From: DAISWO01 sp036826295
GTDB lineage: Bacteria > Patescibacteriota > Saccharimonadia > Saccharimonadales > JAGQNJ01
DNA length: 64,000 bases
Assembly: GCA_036826295.1 (NCBI GenBank)
Contig: DAISWO010000002.1
Coordinates: 62,001-126,000 of the forward strand
Direction: 5' to 3'
Position 1 is the stretch's first letter; the number at the start of each line of letters is the position of its first letter. The position numbers were made by a program, and so were the translations under genes. A model generated the notes under the pieces. The model made no database searches. It was not told the origin of the DNA and worked only from the letters and a program-made list of their open reading frames with translations. Shown here in pieces: positions 40,523-47,318 of the stretch.

Positions 40523-41448
40523 AGATTCTTGAATCTATTAAGAAGGCCGACAAAGCCGTCGTAGACAAAGAAGCTAAAGAGATCGTTGAAGAAGAAAAGT
40601 CTGAGACTATGATCAAAAAAGCCGGAAAACACAGCGCTAAAGGTCTGAAAGAAGAGCAAGAAAAGTTAGAAAAAATTGAGCGCCAAAAGCATAAAGAAGA
40701 GCAAGAAGCCGTTTCTGAGTCAAAACCAAAAGTAATCCAGAAACCAGCACGACCGCATCATGAACGAAAAGGTAAAAAATATCGAGAAAGCTACAAACTA
40801 ATCAACAAAGATACTGAATATAACCTAAATGATGCGATTGATCTTGCAAAAAAGACAAGCAACGTTAAATTTGATGCATCTGTAGAATTACACGTAAAAC
40901 TAAACGTCAACCCTAAACACGCTGATCAGAATATTCGTGAAAGTATAGTATTGCCAGCCGGAACAGGCAAGAAAATTACTGTAGCTGTCTTTGCCGAAGC
41001 AGAAGATGCAAAAAAAGCAAAAACTGCCGGTGCGGATATCATTGGTGAAGATGATTTCTTGCAACGACTCGACAAGGGGCAATTCGATTTCGATGTACTG
41101 ATCTCTACACCCAAGCTAATGGCTAGACTAGGTAAATACGCTAAAGACCTAGGGCCAAGAGGTTTAATGCCAAACCCTAAAAGTGGTACCGTCACAAAAG
41201 ATGTTGCCAAAGCTGTTACTGAGTCTAAAGGTGGTAAGGTTGAATATCGTGTAGATAGTACTGGGATAGTCCACTTGGCTACTGGTAAAGTTAGCTTTAG
41301 TGACAAAGATCTTGCTCGCAATATAGACACAGTATTTGCTAGTATAAAAAACGCTAAGCCAACCTCAATAAAAGGGACTTATGTCGATTCTATCTACATC
41401 AGTACATCAATGGGGCCAAGCATAAAAGTTGCAAACACCGTAATTTAG
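40474..41448 (+). CDS. rplA: 50S ribosomal protein L1 with long N-terminal extension
   Basis: 324 residues. The L1 core starts near residue 100 (KYRESYKLINKDTEYNLNDAI), with LPAGTGKKITVAVFAE, LGPRGLMPNPKSGTVT and YVDSIYISTSMGPSIKV. The first 100 residues are Lys/Glu-rich, low-complexity and probably helical, absent in ordinary L1 (about 230 residues). L1 forms the mobile stalk; the extension may bind rRNA or other factors. Confidence 0.95.
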   Translation: MAEAKKTTKKTPEQEVEILESIKKADKAVVDKEAKEIVEEEKSETMIKKAGKHSAKGLKEEQEKLEKIERQKHKEEQEAVSESKPKVIQKPARPHHERKGKKYRESYKLINKDTEYNLNDAIDLAKKTSNVKFDASVELHVKLNVNPKHADQNIRESIVLPAGTGKKITVAVFAEAEDAKKAKTAGADIIGEDDFLQRLDKGQFDFDVLISTPKLMARLGKYAKDLGPRGLMPNPKSGTVTKDVAKAVTESKGGKVEYRVDSTGIVHLATGKVSFSDKDLARNIDTVFASIKNAKPTSIKGTYVDSIYISTSMGPSIKVANTVI

Positions 41449-41578
41449 TTTTAAAACACCCGATTAACGCAATATAGTAAATCAAGTTGTAAAAATGATG
41501 TTGTAATAATCATCATTTGCTTGTTTGCTGTTGCCCCACCACAGTACAATATAGATATTACTAAGTGAGGGGAACAAG
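41449..41578 (+). promoter_or_regulatory. Gap before dcd with hairpin and -10 box
   Basis: Hairpin AAATGATG (41493-41500) with CATCATTT (41511-41518), no T-run. TACAAT at about 41545-41550 (AGTACAATATAG) is a candidate -10 for dcd. GAGGGGA at 41567-41573 precedes the TTG start. Confidence 0.4.
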
Positions 41579-42292
41579 TTGTCTGTATATAGCAACACTC
41601 AAATTAATCAAGCAATAAATTATGGGCATATTGTCTGCACGCCGTTCAACCCGAAGCACGTAGCGCATGCCAGCCTAGACGTGACTCTAGGATATTACTA
41701 TTATCGAACAGAAAGAGCCGGTGACCACACAATCTACAATCCATTTGATGAAGCCGATGTCTCTAGATATTTTGAAGGCCCACACAAAGCTGTACCTCAT
41801 AAAAAATGGTGTGATGACAATGGAGTAAAACTTCTCAAAGGAGTGCCCGCTGATCATCCAGTAATCCCACTAAAACCCGGAGAGAGAATCCTGGCTCATA
41901 CACACGAATTTTTCGGCATAAAACCACCAGGCGCATATGAACTAAAATCTCGTTCAAGTTGGGGCCGAAACGGCATAGCAGTTTGTTTTGATGCTGGTTG
42001 GGTTGATCCAGGCTATATTAATCGTTTGACATTAGAAATCTTTAATCTCAACCACAAAGAGATCGTACTGTTGCCCGTAGGAGAACGTATCGGTCAAGCA
42101 GTATTTCATGACACCGGACAAGTTGAAGGAAACTACGGTGAAGGTCGAGAAAACGGCTTTAGCGGAAAGTACCAAAGTGGCACAGATCTAGATACCCTAA
42201 TAAAAACCTGGAAACCAGAAATGATGCTACCAAAAGCGTATAAAGACAAACGCTCGTTGCCAGTAAAAATCAAAGGACTAAAAGGTGACTGA
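41579..42292 (+). CDS. dcd: dCTP deaminase
   Basis: 237 residues, starting TTG after GAGGGGA. SLDVTLGYYYYRTERAGD, the catalytic segment YELKSRSSWGRNGIAVCFDAG, and WVDPGYINRLTLEIFNLN with ERIGQAVF are dCTP deaminase/dUTPase-fold motifs. Converts dCTP to dUTP (or to dUMP if bifunctional), feeding dTMP synthesis by the downstream gene, whose GTG start overlaps its end by 8 bases. Confidence 0.9.
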   Translation: MSVYSNTQINQAINYGHIVCTPFNPKHVAHASLDVTLGYYYYRTERAGDHTIYNPFDEADVSRYFEGPHKAVPHKKWCDDNGVKLLKGVPADHPVIPLKPGERILAHTHEFFGIKPPGAYELKSRSSWGRNGIAVCFDAGWVDPGYINRLTLEIFNLNHKEIVLLPVGERIGQAVFHDTGQVEGNYGEGRENGFSGKYQSGTDLDTLIKTWKPEMMLPKAYKDKRSLPVKIKGLKGD

Positions 42293-44627
42293 CATCCCAC
42301 AAAACTTTGGTGGGGAAGAATCTACTAATTTAGCTAAAGGCATTTTTATCGTTATCGAGGGCACAGACGGCTCTGGTAAGAGTACGCAATATCAGCTACT
42401 TAAAGAACATTTAGAAAGTATGGGCCACGACATTGTCCCAATACACTTCCCGCGCTACGACCAACCATCGAGTTATTTTATCAGGCAATATTTAAGCGGA
42501 GCATATGGCATGGGCGACGAAATTAATCCGTATTCTGGGTCAATATTCTACGCGCTGGATCGATACGAGGCATCTAATGAAATACGCCAAGCACTTAGCG
42601 AGGGTAAAATTGTCCTTTGCGATAGATATGTAGGCTCGAATATGGCTCATCAAGGTACGAAGTTTGATAACCCAGCCGAGCGTAGAGGTTATTTTATTTG
42701 GCTGGACAATCTAGAATTTGGAACACTCGGCATCCCTCGTCCAGATATTAATTTTGTACTGAATAATCCATACGACGTGATAACGTCTCGGCTAAAAAAT
42801 AAACAAGAATCAAGCACACATATCAAGAAAAAAGACGTACACGAAGTGGACCCCAATCACATCAAACGATCAATTGATGTATATCGAGACATGTGCGAAT
42901 TATTCCCTAAAGACTTTGTACGCATTGACTGCGCAAGAAATGACGTTGTATTGCCAGCCGAAGAAGTCCATTCACTACTCTGGGAAAAGATTACTCCAAG
43001 ATTACCTGTAATCAATCAGCCTGTTCCTGACAACGAAGATCAAGACTACATCACAAAAAACGAAAACGGCTCGTTCTCTATTACTAACGCCGGAAAAGAA
43101 TTCCTTAACGATGCTATTACAAATACAGATGATAATGTCTATGCATTCACTGGCGAAAAGCTAACACCAATAACCGCAGCAGCAGCTATGGCCAGACTGA
43201 GCCGTCGAGGCGATGATATGCGCGTAACAATATTAGATGAGTTCGCAAAAAACCTTGGCAAGGACGAAGGGTTACTTAAACGCGTGATTACTGCGTACGG
43301 AGACGACTCTGTCCAACAACTTGTCGGCCAACACTTGGTGGTAGAAGAAGCGTCAAATCTACTAACAAAAAAACTTGAGTGGGGAAGATTGGCTTCATAT
43401 CTAGAACAATCAACACGTTACATTTATTTTGATCAAAAGGATAAAAACGGTCGATACAAATATTTTACCCCGCCAGAGCTAGATGAGTTAACAAAACAAG
43501 TTTATGAACAAACGATGGATGAACTCTTTGATAATTATTCAAAACTTGCTAGTGATTTGACGGAATATGTACGAAATAAATCTACGGTTGCCGAGTCAGA
43601 ACGCGATATCGCTTGGAAGGGCGCAACCCGTGCCCAAGCTTGCGATGCAATTCGTGCAGTACTTCCAGTAGCTACAAAATCAACTGTAGGAATTTATGCG
43701 TCAGGACAAGCACTTGAAAGCCTAATAATGCATTTACAAGCTGACGAATTAGCAGAAGCAAGAACAACTGGCGATAAAATCTTAGCTGAATCTCGAAAAG
43801 TATTGCCAGCATTTTTAGAGCGCGCCGACAAGCCAGAACGAGGTGGAGCCAACATTGCTTACAAAGCTAATACGGCAAGAAAAGTAAAAAAGCTTGCTTT
43901 AGATTACCTGCCTAACAATAACGTTGGCTCTAATGATGATGTGGTTCTGACTGATTATTGGCCAAAGAACGAGTTCGACCTAGTTGCCGACATGTTATAC
44001 GATCACAGCTCGTTATCGCTTGAGGATATTCGTAGTGAGGTTTCTGACTGGCCATATGAGCGTAAAAAAGAGGTTTTTGACGCGTATGTGGGCGAAAGAC
44101 TAAATCGGCGTCATAAACCCGGTAGAGCCCTAGAAAAGGCTCATTACAGCTGGGATCTTGTGTGTGATTACGGGATTTTCCGCGATTTACAGCGTCATCG
44201 TATTGTAGATGATCTAGAGTGGCAACTATTAACACCAAGATATGGTTATGAGATTCCAGAACTTGTAGAAAAAGCCGGTTTGAGTGACCTTTTCGAACAA
44301 TGCTTTGATTTAAGCCTAAAATTGTACAGCGACATGCAACAAGCTGGATATCCCCTTGAGGCCCAGTACGCAACACTCCTTGGTCACAAAATGCGCTGGA
44401 AAGTTACTTATAACGCAAGAGAAGCATTTCATTTACACGAACTGCGTACTGCGCCTCAAGGTCACCCTGGATACCGAAAGTTAGTTAAGCAAATGCACGA
44501 CAAATTATGCGAGGTACACCCATCAATTGGCGTAGCCATGAAGTTTGTTAATAAAGATGAAGATCCCGAGCTAACCAGACTAGCAGCTGAAAGATATACT
44601 CAATTTAAACTTAAAGACCTTCAGTAG
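42285..44627 (+). CDS. Thymidylate kinase fused to tandem ThyX-like domains
   Basis: 780 residues, GTG start. Residues about 19-235 are thymidylate kinase (P-loop GTDGSGKST at 26-34, then VLCDRYVGSNMAHQG). The rest carries two ThyX-type flavin-dependent thymidylate synthase domains: the first with EWGRLASYLEQSTRY (S-x-x-RY half of the ThyX motif), the second with FRDLQRHRI (RHR half) and LLTPRYGYEIPE. In ordinary ThyX both halves occur in one RHRxxSxNExSxRY motif, with active sites shared between subunits, so here one polypeptide may supply both halves. Together with dcd this gives dCTP to dTDP. Confidence 0.85.
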   Translation: MTDIPQNFGGEESTNLAKGIFIVIEGTDGSGKSTQYQLLKEHLESMGHDIVPIHFPRYDQPSSYFIRQYLSGAYGMGDEINPYSGSIFYALDRYEASNEIRQALSEGKIVLCDRYVGSNMAHQGTKFDNPAERRGYFIWLDNLEFGTLGIPRPDINFVLNNPYDVITSRLKNKQESSTHIKKKDVHEVDPNHIKRSIDVYRDMCELFPKDFVRIDCARNDVVLPAEEVHSLLWEKITPRLPVINQPVPDNEDQDYITKNENGSFSITNAGKEFLNDAITNTDDNVYAFTGEKLTPITAAAAMARLSRRGDDMRVTILDEFAKNLGKDEGLLKRVITAYGDDSVQQLVGQHLVVEEASNLLTKKLEWGRLASYLEQSTRYIYFDQKDKNGRYKYFTPPELDELTKQVYEQTMDELFDNYSKLASDLTEYVRNKSTVAESERDIAWKGATRAQACDAIRAVLPVATKSTVGIYASGQALESLIMHLQADELAEARTTGDKILAESRKVLPAFLERADKPERGGANIAYKANTARKVKKLALDYLPNNNVGSNDDVVLTDYWPKNEFDLVADMLYDHSSLSLEDIRSEVSDWPYERKKEVFDAYVGERLNRRHKPGRALEKAHYSWDLVCDYGIFRDLQRHRIVDDLEWQLLTPRYGYEIPELVEKAGLSDLFEQCFDLSLKLYSDMQQAGYPLEAQYATLLGHKMRWKVTYNAREAFHLHELRTAPQGHPGYRKLVKQMHDKLCEVHPSIGVAMKFVNKDEDPELTRLAAERYTQFKLKDLQ

Positions 44628-44940
44628 GGATTTGGTAGTTAACCTGTGAGAGCGTTTGGTCATCGCTAAAGAATCTGACAACATCTAATACGAGTTCTCC
44701 TACCGCAAGAACACGATCGGGATTATCAATACTACAAGGCGTGATATCAGCCTCGTATTGAAAAACTTCGTGAGCAATAGCGTGAATAGGATCTTCGCCA
44801 ACCATAAAAACCCCTACAAGGGGTCTACTCGGTGCCTCGCCATAGGCGATTCTTTTAACATTCATATAGACATCGAACCCCATTCGTTGTCCTCTGCTTT
44901 CTATAGAATCATCGGGCCTAGGTAATCTTATTAGTGACAT
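44611..44940 (-). CDS. Unknown protein behind a minus-strand attenuator
   Basis: 109 residues, soluble, beginning MSLIRLPRPDDSIESRG. No family recognised. GAGGAT precedes the ATG. Its 3' end overlaps the tmk-ThyX gene by 17 bases on the opposite strand. Transcribed from a promoter at 45138-45110 through a leader that carries a 32-codon frame and an attenuator, so its expression seems to respond to some amino acid or translation state. Confidence 0.6.
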   Translation of the reverse strand: MSLIRLPRPDDSIESRGQRMGFDVYMNVKRIAYGEAPSRPLVGVFMVGEDPIHAIAHEVFQYEADITPCSIDNPDRVLAVGELVLDVVRFFSDDQTLSQVNYQIPTEGL

Positions 44941-44952
44941 AATATCCTCATT

Positions 44953-45020
44953 AAAAAGGCCTCCGTTTTTGTGGAGGCCAGTCTTTCGTTCTTTATTGCT
45001 TTATCGCAATCGGCCTCCAC
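44953..45020 (-). promoter_or_regulatory. Attenuator of the minus-strand gene
   Basis: Read on the minus strand: GTGGAGGCC (45020-45012), then GGCCTCCAC (44979-44971), then GGAGGCC (44964-44958) and TTTTT (44957-44953). The middle segment can pair with the first (antiterminator, 9 bp) or, as GGCCTCC, with the last (terminator, 7 bp). The first segment lies in the last codons of the leader frame. The terminator ends directly before the ribosome binding site of the 44611-44940 gene. Confidence 0.75.
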
Positions 45021-45099
45021 GCATATCGCCACAAATGATCACTCGATTTGTGAGCATTGTTTTATGGCTATATTTAACCGGACGTATTAATTTATTCAT
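45001..45099 (-). CDS. Putative 32-codon leader peptide (minus strand)
   Basis: Starts MNKLIRPVKYSHKTMLTNRV and ends with an Arg-rich stretch; five Arg codons in all, three of them among the last six. It begins about 10 bases after the -10 box and ends before the terminator, overlapping the antiterminator segment. The sensed amino acid is uncertain: Arg is the best guess, but one Arg codon precedes and others lie inside the segment, so control may work by another route. Confidence 0.5.
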   Translation of the reverse strand: MNKLIRPVKYSHKTMLTNRVIICGDMRGGRLR

Positions 45100-45109
45100 A
45101 CCGCAATTA

Positions 45110-45138
45110 AAATTACTCCTATAAAAAGGGGTTGTCAA
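45110..45138 (-). promoter_or_regulatory. Minus-strand promoter sharing its -35 with the Leu-leader promoter
   Basis: TTGACA (45138-45133), 17-base spacer, TAATTT (45115-45110). The -35 overlaps the plus-strand TTGTCA (45132-45137), so the two divergent promoters should compete for RNA polymerase. Confidence 0.65.
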
Positions 45139-45159
45139 GATTATTTTTTATGATAAATT
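45132..45159 (+). promoter_or_regulatory. Promoter of the Leu-leader / leuA-like gene
   Basis: TTGTCA (45132-45137), 16-base spacer, extended -10 TGATAAATT (TAAATT 45154-45159). Predicted start about 45166, three bases before the leader ATG. Confidence 0.6.
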
Positions 45160-45168
45160 ATATATCTA

Positions 45169-45246
45169 ATGACTACAAAATCGTTGAAGCAACAAAACCT
45201 GCTACTCAGCCTACAAGGGTTGTGCTTCAACATGGTTGAAGCCTAA
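45169..45246 (+). CDS. leuL: Leucine leader peptide
   Basis: 25 codons starting MTTKSLKQQNLLLSLQGL. Six Leu codons, with a cluster CTG CTA CTC AGC CTA at 45199-45213. It starts about 10 bases after the -10 box (near leaderless). The TAA (45244-45246) follows directly on the antiterminator segment GTTGAAGCC (45235-45243), so a ribosome finishing the peptide would mask it. Gene following is an isopropylmalate-synthase homologue, the classic target of leucine attenuation. Confidence 0.85.
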   Translation: MTTKSLKQQNLLLSLQGLCFNMVEA

Positions 45247-45304
45247 GCGAATAACTCGCTTCTAGCACAACCGACATCAAACGGCTTCAACGAAGCCGTT
45301 TTTT
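45218..45304 (+). promoter_or_regulatory. Leucine attenuator
   Basis: Terminator: AACGGCTTC (45280-45288), loop AAC, GAAGCCGTT (45292-45300), then T's to 45304. Antiterminator: GTTGAAGCC (45235-45243) with GGCTTCAAC (45283-45291), perfect 9 bp. Protector: GCTTCAAC (45224-45231) with GTTGAAGC (45235-45242), and an outer stem GGTTGTGCT (45218-45226) with AGCACAACC (45264-45272) enclosing AAGCGA-ATAAC-TCGCTT. Stalling on the Leu cluster frees the antiterminator strand; full translation masks it. Confidence 0.87.
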
Positions 45305-45322
45305 AAATAATAAGGAGCTAAA

Positions 45323-46606
45323 ATGAGTTTTGAACAAGTAGATGTACATATTTTTGACACAACTTTACGTGATGGGGCCCAATCGTTACCTAGAGACCAT
45401 CAGTTTCCTGTAGGTTCGAGGACAGAAATTGCTGATAAGATAGCCGGCTTAGGCGTTGGTGAAATCGAAGCTGGGTTTCCCGTCACACCAGGCGATGCGA
45501 CTGAAGTAGAAGAGGTTGCTAGAACAATTGGCAATAAAGCCTATTCTGTCTCTCGATGGGAACAAGCAGAGCTATCGGGAGAAGTTACGCGACCACCTGT
45601 TATTGCGGGCCTATCTCGTACAACTCAAGGTGATATCGAAGCAACATGGGAGGCAATCCAATACGCATCTCGCCCACGAATACATACTTTTGTCTCGACA
45701 GATCCAGAGCATATGGCCGCAAAGTTTCCAGGAAAGTCTCAGACCCAAGTACTAAATATGGGAAGAGATGCTATCCGTATGGCACGGGATTTTTCAGATG
45801 AGCATACCGGAGCTTCAGTAGAATTTTCCGCGGAAGCTGCTAGTACAACTGATACCGAATATTTAGAAAGAGTAATTAGGACAGCGGTGTCAGAAGGAGC
45901 TGATATAATCAATCTTCCAGATACCGTAGGACAAAGAAATCCATTTTGGATGAAAGATTTTTACTCTAAAGCTATCGAGTGGATTCGTTCAGAGAATCCT
46001 GACGTAGTAATCTCCGCGCACAACCATAACGATTTAGGGATGGCTGCCGCGAATAGCTATGCTTTATTGTTAGCCGCCGCAGATGCTGCACAAAAATCAC
46101 AGTCCAGAGTCAATATACAAATCGAAGGAACAATTTGTGGCTTAGGCGAACGCGCAGGTAATGCAGACATCTTCACTGTGATGGGAGAGATCTATAAGTT
46201 TGTTGGTGACTTGGCAGTACCGGTTACATGGGGCTTTAATCCAGAAAAGTCAGTCCAAATAGCAAATGATGTAATGGGTTACGCAGGATTAAGTGTTGAT
46301 CGACAGAATCCTATTGTTGGCCGAGACACAATGGTACATCGATCCGGAATCCACAGCGATGGTGTAATTAAGGGTGGTCATCAAATATACACTCCACATG
46401 ACCCTACTTTCTGGGGCCACAGAGAACAAGCCGTCCACGAAGAAGGACGATATCAAGGCAAAGCAGGTCGTGCCGCCGCGAGAAAATCAATTTCACAAAT
46501 TGGCGCATCCGACTTAAGGGAAGTAATAGATGGAACCGTGAACCCAGACGAACACGATTACGACGGATTCGAAAATGAACTAAGAGCCGCTGGCGTCACT
46601 ATTTGA
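45323..46606 (+). CDS. LeuA/HMGL-family alpha-isopropylmalate synthase-like enzyme
   Basis: 427 residues. Metal site and start of the TIM barrel in DTTLRDGAQSLPRDHQF, catalytic loops in VSAHNHNDLGMAAANSYALL (shown as VISAHNHNDLGMA) and IEGTICGLGERAGNAD, then a subdomain with HRSGIHSDGV. Shorter than full LeuA (about 510-560), lacking most of the C-terminal Leu-binding regulatory domain, so feedback control by leucine may be replaced by attenuation. Citramalate or homocitrate synthase are alternatives, but the Leu leader favours isopropylmalate synthase. No other leu genes are in the window. Confidence 0.82.
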   Translation: MSFEQVDVHIFDTTLRDGAQSLPRDHQFPVGSRTEIADKIAGLGVGEIEAGFPVTPGDATEVEEVARTIGNKAYSVSRWEQAELSGEVTRPPVIAGLSRTTQGDIEATWEAIQYASRPRIHTFVSTDPEHMAAKFPGKSQTQVLNMGRDAIRMARDFSDEHTGASVEFSAEAASTTDTEYLERVIRTAVSEGADIINLPDTVGQRNPFWMKDFYSKAIEWIRSENPDVVISAHNHNDLGMAAANSYALLLAAADAAQKSQSRVNIQIEGTICGLGERAGNADIFTVMGEIYKFVGDLAVPVTWGFNPEKSVQIANDVMGYAGLSVDRQNPIVGRDTMVHRSGIHSDGVIKGGHQIYTPHDPTFWGHREQAVHEEGRYQGKAGRAAARKSISQIGASDLREVIDGTVNPDEHDYDGFENELRAAGVTI

Positions 46607-46631
46607 CATTAATCGACACAGAAATTATGAT
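46603..46631 (+). promoter_or_regulatory. Promoter of the Ile-leader gene
   Basis: TTGACA (46603-46608), 17-base spacer, TATGAT (46626-46631). Predicted start at 46638-46639, the leader ATG. Confidence 0.78.
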
Positions 46632-46638
46632 TGATGAT

Positions 46639-46689
46639 ATGAATATTTCAATTATTCAAATTATTGAAGGGACCGTAAGCGCGGAGTAG
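46639..46689 (+). CDS. Isoleucine-rich leader peptide
   Basis: 16 codons, MNISIIQIIEGTVSAE, with five ATT Ile codons among codons 3-9. The ATG falls 7 bases after the -10 box, i.e. leaderless (a longer in-frame ATG at 46627 lies inside the -10). The stop TAG (46687-46689) is next to the antiterminator segment. Matches the design of classical attenuation leaders. Confidence 0.75.
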   Translation: MNISIIQIIEGTVSAE

Positions 46690-46735
46690 TGTTAGTTTTA
46701 CAAAAAAAACAAACCCCGCGCCAAGCGGGGTTTTT
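46679..46735 (+). promoter_or_regulatory. Isoleucine-type attenuator
   Basis: Terminator AAACCCCGC (46711-46719), loop GCCAA, GCGGGGTTT (46725-46733), T-run to 46735. GCGCGG (46679-46684), in the last leader codons, can pair with CCGCGC (46716-46721), breaking the terminator. A ribosome stalled on the Ile codons leaves it free; one at the stop codon masks it. Confidence 0.77.
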
Positions 46736-46756
46736 AAATTTTCGAAGGAGTTTACC

Positions 46757-47125
46757 ATTAGCCCTAACCATGAATTACTAGATTACAGCACACCCGACCA
46801 CGATGCAGTGTTAGCCGTTCGAGGGGTTAGTTTTGAAGAGCGAGAACGCATAGCCCAAGAGTTGGCCCAATTTATGATAGGTGGTTTTAGCGCAGAGCAG
46901 CTCATTATAGCGACTTCAGCCATCGATCAACTCTATTCCAGAGCATCCGCAGGTAAAAATTACACGCATTCTGAAGCAGATGTTTTTGCTAGAGCCGCAA
47001 TATTTGCAGTGCAAACTCGAGGTATACCCGAACAAGGCTTAATAGTCGATAAGATCAAACGAAATCGTAATAGATCGCTAGGCAAACCAGGCAAAGCCGA
47101 AGTTCAAGAGTTGCAAAACATTTGA
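46757..47125 (+). CDS. Unknown protein with probable ATT start
   Basis: 122 residues if started at ATT 46757, where GAAGGAG (46744-46750) is ideally spaced. No ATG/GTG/TTG fits: the only alternative, GTG 46808, lacks a ribosome binding site and would drop 17 residues. ATT starts are rare (infC is the best-known case) and repress expression when IF-3 is active. Soluble helical protein (ERERIAQELAQFMIGGFSAEQL), family unknown. Controlled by an Ile-rich attenuator. Confidence 0.65.
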   Translation: MSPNHELLDYSTPDHDAVLAVRGVSFEERERIAQELAQFMIGGFSAEQLIIATSAIDQLYSRASAGKNYTHSEADVFARAAIFAVQTRGIPEQGLIVDKIKRNRNRSLGKPGKAEVQELQNI

Positions 47126-47150
47126 CACCGACGCTTTACTCTGTTAAGAT
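47122..47150 (+). promoter_or_regulatory. Promoter of rplJ-rplL
   Basis: TTGACA (47122-47127), 17-base spacer, TAAGAT (47145-47150). The start is about 47157, giving a leader of about 160 nt. Confidence 0.85.
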
Positions 47151-47160
47151 TGCATAGTTA

Positions 47161-47272
47161 ATTACCAAAGACAGCGATGGTCGCACGCGACTTAATCATA
47201 TCGCCGAGGCAAAAACATCAACTTTTTGTATCGTACGTTTTTAAAAGTCTTTGGTAACCCAAAGGCTTTTTT
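47161..47272 (+). promoter_or_regulatory. Ribosomal protein L10 leader with terminator
   Basis: Closing stem TTACCAAAGAC (47162-47172) with GTCTTTGGTAA (47247-47257), perfect 11 bp, enclosing GCGATGGTCGC and related elements, the known L10-leader layout upstream of rplJ. A terminator AAGTCTTTGG (47245-47254), loop TAAC, CCAAAGGCTT (47259-47268) plus T-run shares its 5' strand with the closing stem, so the two cannot coexist. Confidence 0.85.
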
Positions 47273-47318
47273 AGTCTTCGTACATTGAAATGAATAAAAT
47301 AATCAAAGAAAGGAAGAT

